Source: Thermoplasmata archaeon M9B2D
GTDB lineage: Archaea > Thermoplasmatota > E2 > DHVEG-1
Direction of reading: 5' to 3'
Length of the DNA: 41,017 nucleotides
Assembly: GCA_002900555.1 (NCBI GenBank)
Contig: MUGD01000006.1
Location: 1 to 41,017, forward strand
In this document: in pieces, positions 1 through 7,380 of the stretch
How the letters are laid out: every line of letters starts with the position of its first letter
Numbering within the stretch: the first letter of the stretch is position 1
Notes under the pieces: generated by a model
Seen by the model: only the letters and a program-made list of their open reading frames with translations
Database searches by the model: none
What the model was told of the DNA's origin: nothing
Position numbers and translations under genes: made by a program

Positions 1-245
1 GTTAGTATGGTGATTGTATCGTGTTTATAATGATACTTTTGTGATTATATAATTACCCTTTTTTAAAAAAAATATACTGTGATGCTTATCTGGTGTTAAC
101 TGGTACTTTTCTCTTTTAACAGTACACTTACAACGGTAGATGTACAGTATGCTTTAAGTTGATGCAAGGAAATGCTACTTGATCGAACAGGTCTTATTTG
201 TATGTACCTCTACTATGTTTCATTGTAGTAGTGTGAGACTTGGCG

Positions 246-656
246 TTAATAAAAATTATTTATCAGAGAGGAAAGTGCAAGAACCGCTGTAATCATGTAG
301 ACGCCAATCACAATCATACCGAGCCGTACCAACCGGTCCATCTTATCGTTTGCAATTCCACCGCCAATCAGAAATATTCCTACGACAAAGAATCCTAAGG
401 AGTTAAGGGTTTGCGCAGCCCGCAGACCAGTAAGATCCGTGCTAAAAGTTACAATAATAACACCTATCCAGATAAAAAGGATTCCAAGCAAGATCCCTGC
501 GGTAATAATATTCTTCGAGAACAGGAAATGAAACACTTGATGGATAGGTTCACTAACCTGATGTGTTTCTTTGATGACTTTTGTGCCGCAGTTCAAACAA
601 AACTTTGAGTCCATTGGTATATCAGCCCCACATTTACTACATTTATCATCTCCCAT
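246..656 (-). CDS. zinc-ribbon membrane protein, function unknown
   Basis: A 136-residue protein opens with a four-cysteine zinc ribbon (C6/C9 and C20/C23, in CSKC and CLNC). A short linker follows, then three hydrophobic segments at about 50-70, 85-103 and 112-132. This 'zinc ribbon plus a few membrane helices' design is common among archaeal membrane proteins of unknown role; the ribbon would sit on the cytoplasmic side. The ATG start is supported by GGTGA about nine bases upstream. It diverges from the C13 peptidase gene at 901, and the shared gap holds TATA-like sequences near 690-733. No enzyme motif is visible. Being real is likely; the role is unknown. Confidence 0.75.
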   Translation of the reverse strand: MGDDKCSKCGADIPMDSKFCLNCGTKVIKETHQVSEPIHQVFHFLFSKNIITAGILLGILFIWIGVIIVTFSTDLTGLRAAQTLNSLGFFVVGIFLIGGGIANDKMDRLVRLGMIVIGVYMITAVLALSSLINNFY

Positions 657-900
657 ATTGATATCTCACCAAACCATGTTAACAAAAAAGACGTATATAT
701 TGTTTGGCTCTCTGCTGACATTTATACGTTTTTTTTAAAAAACCTCTTTGATGCAAATAGAAGCATACTTGTTCAATCAGTCTCTATTTTTTTTATAAGA
801 ACACTGACAAATCATGATTTAGTAAAAACAGCCTAAGTGAAACACTTAAGAACCAGTTCTCTGATTAATAGTATGTATTAAAGTAAGGGGGATATGACAC

Positions 901-2826
901 GTGAAGAACACAAGAAAGACAATTATTATTAAAACATGCTTGGTAGCTGGTGTCTTGCTTGCTGCGACCTGCTCAACCTTAATTGCGGCAACCAAACCAA
1001 AAAAAACACATGAAGAAATCGCATCGTACATCCTCAATCACCTATCGCTAAAAGAGGGGGAATTGCTGCTATACTATATCTGGGGACCTGTGTATGAAGG
1101 AGAACAGATCCGTACCACTCGAGAAATTCTTTTCGATGTTCCCTGCCCAGGGTATGTAATGTACATTGATCTCTATCCGCTGGCAAACCTGTTCCATCCT
1201 GTAAAATTTGTGTTCCTTGCTGAACATTCCTATGAAGTTTTTGTCTTTGATGCAGAAAGCCCGCCGTTGAACTTCAACGAGTACCAGTGTGTAGACACGG
1301 TGTTTTCTCAATTCTTCTATTCCCTTGAGAACAGGCGAGCGACTCTCCCTGAAAAAACAGAATCTGTGATGAAAACAACTGGGCGAGACAGCAGGTGGGC
1401 GGTTCTGATGAACGGTGGGTACGACCAGAGCAACAATCATGTACGATACTGGAATGACCTATCCAACATCTATATCGCGCTTACCACCGCATATGAGTTT
1501 GCTGATGAGAATATCATCGTGCTCTGCTCAGATGGGTTGAACCCAGCGGTTGATCAATCCAACGGTCAGAATTCAGACCCTGACCTTGATGGTGACGGTG
1601 ACAATGACATCATGTATTCATGTACTTTAGCAAACGTTGATATGGTGTTTGCCGGCCTTGCGCAGAACTTCACGGGCAACGAGAAGTTATTTGTGTTTAC
1701 GACAGACCATGGCAGCAGCTTAGGTGGATGGAACACTGTTCAAAATCTATGGAATCATGAAACACTTACCGATGCCCATTTTGCGTCTCTTTTAGGAGCC
1801 GTCCCTGCGTTTGAAAAAATCTGTACCTTTGAACCATGTTTCTCAGGAGGATTTCTTGATGATGTCGTCGTCCCTCCAGGACCAATCGTAGCATCATCAG
1901 CCTGTCGGTATGATGAATATTCATGGGCGATGAATAATTTGATGTATGATGAATACGTTTTTCATTGGACCGCGGCGGTGAAAGGACAAGACGCGTATGG
2001 AAATCCTGTTGATGCAGATATCAATCAGGACGGATTTGTCACCATGGATGAAGCATATATCTATGCGGAAGCACATGATGTCCAATCAGAAAACCCACAG
2101 TATGGAGACTATCCAGAAGACATTGGATCTATCATCTCTCTTTGGGTGACAAGTGATCCTCCAGCAAAGCCGTCACCACCCTCGGGACCCGCGCTAGGGA
2201 TCTGGTATGAGCAGTACACTTTCACCAGTTCAACCACTGAACCTGACAACGAAGAAATCTACTACCAATTTGACTGGGGCGATGGAAACACCAGTGACTG
2301 GCTTGGACCGTATAGTTCTGGGCAGATTGCGAGTGGCTCCTATTACTGGACGGAGTTAGGAACGTACAACATCACGGTCATCGCAAAAGACATCTGGGGT
2401 GCAACCAGTTCCCGTTCCGATTCCTTGGTCATCACGATAATAGACAATACACCACCAGAGGTTCCTCAGATAACTGGACCTGCTGAGGGAAAACCCGGAA
2501 AACCATATCTTTTCAATATTGTAACTTCCGATGCGCAGGATCAGGAAATTTATTATTTCATTGACTGGGGTGATACTACCACAAGTGATTGGCTTGGACC
2601 ATATGTTTCAGATACAGAGATACATGTCACCCACACCTGGACTGAAAAAGGGACCTATACGGTGAAAGTCAAAGCAAAAGACAGTCTGGATTCTGAAAGC
2701 GACTGGGGTACTCTTATCATCGTGATGCCGATGGAATACCGGTTCCCGGTCAGTACGTTCCTCCAACATCTCTTCGAAAAATTCCCACGTCTGTTTCCAC
2801 TGATTCGAGGTGTCTTGGGATACTAG
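901..2826 (+). CDS. secreted C13 (legumain-like) cysteine peptidase with two PKD domains
   Basis: The 641-residue protein has a signal peptide (about 1-30), a caspase-fold peptidase region (about 165-415), two PKD domains (about 420-515 and 520-608) and a hydrophobic C-terminal tail (609-641). The catalytic pair fits family C13: H270 in TTDHGSS and C313 in FEPCFSGGF, 43 residues apart, each after a hydrophobic strand. Two acidic loops, DPDLDGDGDND at 226 and DADINQDGFVTMDE at 371, look like calcium sites. The start is GTG with AAGGGGG upstream; an ATG seven bases earlier is out of frame. The expected role is extracellular endopeptidase, cleaving after Asn/Asp if legumain-like. The tail ending KFPRLFPLIRGVLGY matches the C25 and repeat proteins in this window. 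A related caspase-fold family is the main alternative. Confidence 0.88.
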   Translation: MKNTRKTIIIKTCLVAGVLLAATCSTLIAATKPKKTHEEIASYILNHLSLKEGELLLYYIWGPVYEGEQIRTTREILFDVPCPGYVMYIDLYPLANLFHPVKFVFLAEHSYEVFVFDAESPPLNFNEYQCVDTVFSQFFYSLENRRATLPEKTESVMKTTGRDSRWAVLMNGGYDQSNNHVRYWNDLSNIYIALTTAYEFADENIIVLCSDGLNPAVDQSNGQNSDPDLDGDGDNDIMYSCTLANVDMVFAGLAQNFTGNEKLFVFTTDHGSSLGGWNTVQNLWNHETLTDAHFASLLGAVPAFEKICTFEPCFSGGFLDDVVVPPGPIVASSACRYDEYSWAMNNLMYDEYVFHWTAAVKGQDAYGNPVDADINQDGFVTMDEAYIYAEAHDVQSENPQYGDYPEDIGSIISLWVTSDPPAKPSPPSGPALGIWYEQYTFTSSTTEPDNEEIYYQFDWGDGNTSDWLGPYSSGQIASGSYYWTELGTYNITVIAKDIWGATSSRSDSLVITIIDNTPPEVPQITGPAEGKPGKPYLFNIVTSDAQDQEIYYFIDWGDTTTSDWLGPYVSDTEIHVTHTWTEKGTYTVKVKAKDSLDSESDWGTLIIVMPMEYRFPVSTFLQHLFEKFPRLFPLIRGVLGY

Positions 2827-3125
2827 AATACATACTAGTATCTTTCTTATTTCAGTGAATACTTGTTCAGATACTGAAATAATTTATAGATTAACATTAC
2901 GCCTTTATCAACCTTATGGGATTGACGAGAATATCCAAAAAGGGAGATTTATTGTGGTAAAAAACGTATTACCAAAGATTTTTCATCACTCAAATTCTTT
3001 TACCAGCAGGAAGTACTTGTAGGAAACGACATTTTTTCTGATATTAAGATTTTTATCCTATCAGAAGATATATATAAGAGTGTGCACCTTATATTAAAAG
3101 AGAAACAGAAACATAAGGGGATAGT

Positions 3126-4763
3126 ATGAAAACAAAAGATATTCGAACATTCGTAATAGTTCTAATATTAACCATAAGCGTAATTCCTCTTGGAACAAAC
3201 GCAAACACACCTTCTGGCGCGTCACTGTGGCAAGAAGCGGTCATATCAACGAGCATCCAGGCTGGATCTGTGGAAGATTATGACCCGTTATGTAACATCG
3301 AAGTGACATTTACTCTTAAAAGCATACGATCGCTTGAACGGACGCAGCATCTCACGAACATAAACAAAAAAATAGATCGGTTCAGCGACCCTGATTTTTA
3401 TGTAATTATCTGGATAAGTGGTGAGAAGTTCACCAGTCCTGTTTGGAAAAACACTCGATATCTGTATGATGTGAACTGGTCTGTAACCGTTGACGTTCCT
3501 GATGACCAAGAATGGGTTCCGATACGCATCCAATTATGGGATAAGAATGCTGGGTTAGATACACAATGTGATATCAGCAGTCTCTATCATGATAAATTAT
3601 TTCGGAACTATGATGTTGAATTGTTGTATAACATCGCATCTGGTCATTGGAATGGTGATGATTTGGTCAACGCAGAATCCTGGTATGTCGACCTAAGTGG
3701 TTATGGGAGACTTAATGGTTGTGATGATCGCAGCTATTACGACTCAGAGCGTGACTGCGAGCTGTGGTTTGATGTGTCTCAGTCAGACCCCGATGGTGAT
3801 GGTATTCCCTATTGGACTGAGGTGAATATTTTCAAGACCGATCCTGAGGTAGACAATACTGGCGAGGATTTTGATGCAGATGGCTGCCCAATTGAATGGG
3901 AGCATAAATGGGGCCATCAGATGTGGTACGACACCCAGGATCAGATTACCTACCATTGGTGGATTTATGATCCGGTTGTTACGTATGATGATCATTTAAC
4001 GCTTGACCCTGATTGGGATGGCCTTGAGAACATTGAGGAGTACTGGACGTCTCAATGGGGATCTGATCCGTTCAGACAGGACCTCTTCGTCGAGCTAGAT
4101 GAAATGGAGGAGGGTCCACTCGGTCGCATGGTGTTGTTCCCAGAAGATTCAAAGGAGCTGCTTCGGACAGCGTATCATTCAAGGAATATCGTATTTCACT
4201 TGGATGATGGCTGCCTGGGCGGAGGCGAACTTATCCCCTTTATTCAGGAGCCGTTGACTAGAGAAGACCTCCATGATTACTATTTCAATTATTTCTTACA
4301 TGGCGATATAAACAACTGGCGTGTTGGGGTGTTCCATTACGCGCTTCATGTCTATGATGCTGGATGGGCGGGATATGTTTTTGACAATGGTTATACTGAC
4401 CATCTTGATTCCCTTCAGATATCATCGAAATACCACGAGATGTACACCTATAAAAACCCATTGTATAACACGATTCGAAGATATACCCTTAATAAACAGA
4501 GTCAACGAGAGATGGTGTACGCTGCCGTACTTATGCATGAGCTTGGTCATACGCTTGGCATCTTTCATGGAAACACTCCTGGATGCGACGACGGAAGAAC
4601 ATTAAACCCCTGGAATTTTAATTACTGGAGATATGCACCCTATAAAAGTGTCATGAATTATCGATACATCTACTCAGAGCTTGTCGATTATTCAGATGGT
4701 TCACGAGGTAGAAACGATTTTGATGATTGGGGGAGACTAGATTTAACATTTTTCCAACGATAG
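3126..4763 (+). CDS. secreted metzincin-type zinc metallopeptidase
   Basis: The 545-residue protein has a signal peptide (1-26), then a beta-rich, C2-like region (about 85-150). Acidic calcium-type loops follow at about 221-250 (DPDGDGIPYWTE, DFDADG), and the peptidase domain is at the C-terminus. The zinc site is HELGHTLGIFHG (H471, H475, H481), the HExxHxxGxxH form of metzincins, with E472 as the general base and a Met-turn at SVMNY (M510). The strict subfamily (M10, M12 or M43-like) cannot be set by eye. The start has AAGGGGATAGT just upstream and a TATA-like tatatataag near 3069. Unlike neighbouring secreted enzymes it has no PKD domain and no C-terminal hydrophobic tail, so it may be released rather than retained. 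It follows the C13 gene in the same direction but has its own promoter. Confidence 0.87.
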   Translation: MKTKDIRTFVIVLILTISVIPLGTNANTPSGASLWQEAVISTSIQAGSVEDYDPLCNIEVTFTLKSIRSLERTQHLTNINKKIDRFSDPDFYVIIWISGEKFTSPVWKNTRYLYDVNWSVTVDVPDDQEWVPIRIQLWDKNAGLDTQCDISSLYHDKLFRNYDVELLYNIASGHWNGDDLVNAESWYVDLSGYGRLNGCDDRSYYDSERDCELWFDVSQSDPDGDGIPYWTEVNIFKTDPEVDNTGEDFDADGCPIEWEHKWGHQMWYDTQDQITYHWWIYDPVVTYDDHLTLDPDWDGLENIEEYWTSQWGSDPFRQDLFVELDEMEEGPLGRMVLFPEDSKELLRTAYHSRNIVFHLDDGCLGGGELIPFIQEPLTREDLHDYYFNYFLHGDINNWRVGVFHYALHVYDAGWAGYVFDNGYTDHLDSLQISSKYHEMYTYKNPLYNTIRRYTLNKQSQREMVYAAVLMHELGHTLGIFHGNTPGCDDGRTLNPWNFNYWRYAPYKSVMNYRYIYSELVDYSDGSRGRNDFDDWGRLDLTFFQR

Positions 4764-5213
4764 TTCACCAAATGTTATCTCTTCATTTCAAATAATAGAA
4801 TGAAACAGAAGAAACAATCACTGGAATATGAAGAAGTAATATTAGAATTACATCGGTTTAAGATAAAACCAACCACGTTTCCCATAGAAACGGTACGAAC
4901 CCATGCCATACTAACTTTCCAATGTTTTTCTTTTTTTTATTGATAGGGATCTATTGGATGGTGGTGTCATCTAAAGGTACAGTTTCCACTCCTTGTTTGA
5001 TTTTTTTTACTATTTTTAATTGTCGCACAGTATCTTTTGGTAAAAGTGGGAGTCTGGTTAAGTCTGGGAGGTAAAGAATCTCTTCTTTACGAAAAATAGC
5101 CAGACTCCCAAGAAAAATAATAGATGTTTATCTATAAAAACTTATCCCACAAATAGGTCATAATATATCTTTTAACGTCAAAATCATTATATATCTGCTG
5201 TATTCCACATGCG
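4764..5213. other. 450-base intergenic stretch
   Basis: This lies between the metallopeptidase gene and a convergent small membrane-protein gene. It holds a nested inverted repeat (5047-5110, listed separately), T-rich tracts near 4930-4945 and 5000-5015, and one weak 47-codon frame at 4800 without a ribosome site. No convincing gene is visible. Confidence 0.6.
5047..5110. repeat. nested inverted repeat (possible structured RNA or element remnant)
   Basis: The outer arms TGGGAGTCTGG (5047-5057) and CCAGACTCCCA (5100-5110) are perfect 11-base complements and extend inward by a G-T pair and two A-T pairs. Inside lies a second perfect hairpin, GTAAAGAA (5071-5078) and TTCTTTAC (5083-5090), with a TCTC loop. 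No T-run follows directly on either strand, so a simple terminator is not the obvious reading. Confidence 0.6.
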
Positions 5214-5399
5214 TTATGGTAATCTATTTAGTTTAAGGCCAAAGAAGCTTAAAATCAATAAGAAACCACTAACAATGGTAAAGGAAAATCCGATTAATTT
5301 GATAAAACCACCAAGAATACTGCTATCATTGCGCATAATGATGATTATCAGAAGACCGATAAATAACACAATGCTGTTAATCAGGATGTATTTCTTCAT
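5214..5399 (-). CDS. small two-helix membrane protein
   Basis: About 61 residues with two hydrophobic helices (roughly 4-22 and 33-52) separated by a short polar turn, MRNDSS. I chose the ATG at 5399 because GGAAGGGG lies about six bases upstream. The longer GTG reading from 5414 would run through that ribosome site. No family is recognised. It points towards the metallopeptidase gene and stands alone. It could be a small accessory membrane protein. Confidence 0.55.
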   Translation of the reverse strand: MKKYILINSIVLFIGLLIIIIMRNDSSILGGFIKLIGFSFTIVSGFLLILSFFGLKLNRLP

Positions 5400-5661
5400 A
5401 TCTTCCCCTTCCACTCCTTCCTATTTCCTAGCTTTTTTTGTTCATTAATGAACTAATCAATATCAATGTAATATATGATGTGTATCCTTGTGATGACCCA
5501 TTCTTTTTTTTATTGCAAAATGATAGCGTTTCTTTGCTTAAAAACATATCTCCGTTATACTAATGAGAGAACCAACTATTTTGTCATAGATTTTCCATAA
5601 CATGTTTTAAAAAGATATATAGGATATCTTGTTAAATAAGATTCATACGTGAGACAGCTAT

Positions 5662-6081
5662 ATGAAATGGAAACAGTTCAACAACAAGGTGCTTGTTCGT
5701 ATTGACAAAGGAGAAGAGCTTGTAGAATCTCTTAAATTTATCTGTACGTCCCTTGATATCACCATTGGTTCTATCATGGGTATTGGTGCGACAGATAATG
5801 CTGTAGTTGGTCTGTTGAACACGAAAACAAGAACATATACGTCAAAAAAATTCACTGGTGATTATGAGATTGCGTCACTGTTTGGAAACATTTCCAGGAT
5901 GAATGGTGAGGTTTACCTTCATCTACATGTCACTCTTTGTAATGCCGAACAAACAGCAGTAGGGGGTCATTTATCCTCTGCTGTGATTAGTGCGACATTT
6001 GAGGGAATCATTGACATCATCGACGGCGAGATCGTACGAGAGTATGACCAAACCATTGGTTTAAACCTTTTAAAACTATAG
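5662..6081 (+). CDS. PPC/DUF296 domain protein
   Basis: The 139 residues form a single PPC (DUF296) domain, the fold found alone in bacteria and archaea and fused to AT-hooks in plant DNA-binding proteins. The conserved core is present: GIGATDNAVVG (41-51) and HLHVTLCN with H87 and H89, followed by GGHL with H103; these three histidines bind metal in solved family members. Length is typical for the prokaryotic family. Function in archaea is poorly known; a nucleotide- or DNA-associated role is usually suggested. The start has no strong ribosome site, but a TATA-like gatatatag lies near 5611. It converges with the Lrp-like gene. Confidence 0.85.
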   Translation: MKWKQFNNKVLVRIDKGEELVESLKFICTSLDITIGSIMGIGATDNAVVGLLNTKTRTYTSKKFTGDYEIASLFGNISRMNGEVYLHLHVTLCNAEQTAVGGHLSSAVISATFEGIIDIIDGEIVREYDQTIGLNLLKL

Positions 6082-6216
6082 TTCAACAGAAAGAAATTAG
6101 ATTTACGTATGTTAGAAACTATGGATAAACCATTATAAAAAACAAGAGCAATCACGTATAAGAAAAAACTAACATGTAATCAGTTCTCTTCTCGGCTTTT
6201 CTCGGGAGTCCTTTCG

Positions 6217-6744
6217 TTAGAGTATCTCTTTTATTTTTTTTGCATCAGGGTTTAGAATGTTTTGTCTTTTTATATCAAAGAGCGTTTCAAGAAGCTCTAT
6301 TCTCTGAAAGGTATCGGGGTATGTTGTTTTTACAAGTTCGCTAAATTTTTTCGCAGAGATAATATTTGGCGCAAGGAATGTTGCTATCCAGTCGAATTCA
6401 CCATGTGTGTATGAACTTGTTTCAATAGTTATTCCTAGATTTGAGACGACTTCTTCAAATTGTCTTGAGAGTAAGAGGTCTGTGATTCTCTCATTTATCC
6501 TTTGTGTATTTCGTTTCATAAGTAATATGTAATGCTTTTGTTGTATCGATTCGGGGTTAATCACTGCGGTATATCCCCAGATGGTTCTATCCCGTTCCAG
6601 ATTCTTTATTATTCTCCAAACCTTCTGTCGTGAGAACCCACAGTTTTTCGCAAATGAATCGAGGTTCTCCATACAGTTCTTTTGGAGATGATCGATAACC
6701 TTTTTCTCATCCAACTCAATTTGTTTCTTACTTGTTTTTGTCAT
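6217..6744 (-). CDS. Lrp/AsnC-type transcription regulator
   Basis: About 175 residues. The N-terminal half is a winged helix of Lrp/AsnC type (LDSFAKNCGFSRQKVWRIIK), followed by the typical linker 'WGYTAVINPE'. A C-terminal alpha/beta region is consistent with the RAM effector domain, though divergent. I chose the ATG at 6744 because GGGAGG sits five bases upstream; the GTG at 6756 overlaps that site. Lrp proteins act as dimers or octamers that sense amino acids. In a genome with many secreted peptidases, a regulator that senses peptide-derived amino acids would fit, but nothing here shows its targets. The stop is near the convergent PPC gene. Confidence 0.82.
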   Translation of the reverse strand: MTKTSKKQIELDEKKVIDHLQKNCMENLDSFAKNCGFSRQKVWRIIKNLERDRTIWGYTAVINPESIQQKHYILLMKRNTQRINERITDLLLSRQFEEVVSNLGITIETSSYTHGEFDWIATFLAPNIISAKKFSELVKTTYPDTFQRIELLETLFDIKRQNILNPDAKKIKEIL

Positions 6745-6990
6745 ATTGCCTCCCACGCATACATCCTCTCTTAATATACGTTTCTTTAAAAAGGTATCCG
6801 TCTAGCAATGGTACCTTGATGAACTGCTTAGGATAAGGGTAAAGAACATCTATAACAAATCTTCATGAAAACCTAATCTGTTGCATCTGTATTTATACTG
6901 CTTTACAACCTAGAGCATTTCGAAACATAGGTGGTGAGAATCCGGAATAGTTTCTTACGTTTCCTGGTTTTAAAGACTATAAAAATAATA

Positions 6991-7000
6991 ATATTTATAT
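6991..7000 (+). promoter_or_regulatory. TATA box for a leaderless gene
   Basis: The sequence atatttatat is centred about 30 bases before the ATG at 7027. Transcription would start within a few bases of that ATG, the usual archaeal leaderless arrangement, and no ribosome site precedes the ATG. Confidence 0.5.
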
Positions 7001-7026
7001 ACAATAACATCCTAATTATTAAGTCG

Positions 7027-7296
7027 ATGGAAGAGAGGGACAATCCGTTAAAAACAGAAAGAATAAATGCCTGGAAGAGGAAATTCAAAGAACGAATTGG
7101 CAGAGAGCGTTTCTCATTGATAAATGGCTTTGTTGTCGCTGGATCAATTTTTGATATCCTTGATGAGCTAGGCTACAAAGAGGACAAAAAAATAAAGATG
7201 CTTCTTGAGGAACACATGAAACAACATTATAATGTTTACGTGTATCGAACACTTCGCTATCCTCCACAATCAACCCAAAAAAAACGATGTATTTAA
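7027..7296 (+). CDS. conserved-looking hypothetical protein (89 residues)
   Basis: The protein is charged and mostly helical: a basic start (MEERDNPLKTERINAWKRK), a middle hydrophobic stretch (SLINGFVVAGSIFDILDELG) and a charged C-terminal helix with Tyr and Lys. The same frame is open back to a GTG at 6931, but that extension is AT-rich and Ile/Lys/Asn-rich, and a TATA box lies inside it. The leaderless ATG at 7027 is therefore the better start. I do not recognise a family. It converges with the C25 peptidase gene at 7381. Confidence 0.55.
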   Translation: MEERDNPLKTERINAWKRKFKERIGRERFSLINGFVVAGSIFDILDELGYKEDKKIKMLLEEHMKQHYNVYVYRTLRYPPQSTQKKRCI

Positions 7297-7351
7297 TAAA
7301 ACGATTTTTCTGAGGTTAATCGTTCTAGTAATTTTAATGAAATTAGTACAT

Positions 7352-7380
7352 AAAAAAAATAAAGAAAAGAAGAGGGGTTT
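7352..7380 (-). terminator. pyrimidine/oligo-T termination tract
   Basis: On the minus strand, directly after the C25 stop codon, the sequence is CCCCTCTTCTTTTC followed by TTTATTTTTTTT. There is no hairpin. Archaeal RNA polymerase commonly ends on such U-rich tracts. Confidence 0.5.

Noticed and set aside
2810..3022. 70-codon frame overlapping the C13 peptidase end
   Set aside because: Begins inside the conserved tail of the peptidase in another frame, no ribosome site, no family features.
4800..4943. 47-codon plus-strand frame after the metallopeptidase gene
   Set aside because: No ribosome site or promoter, and the composition drifts into Phe-rich AT sequence at the end; likely chance.
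6931..7026. N-terminal extension of the 89-residue protein
   Set aside because: AT-rich, contains the probable TATA box, and gives an unlikely Ile/Asn/Lys-rich segment; the ATG at 7027 is preferred.
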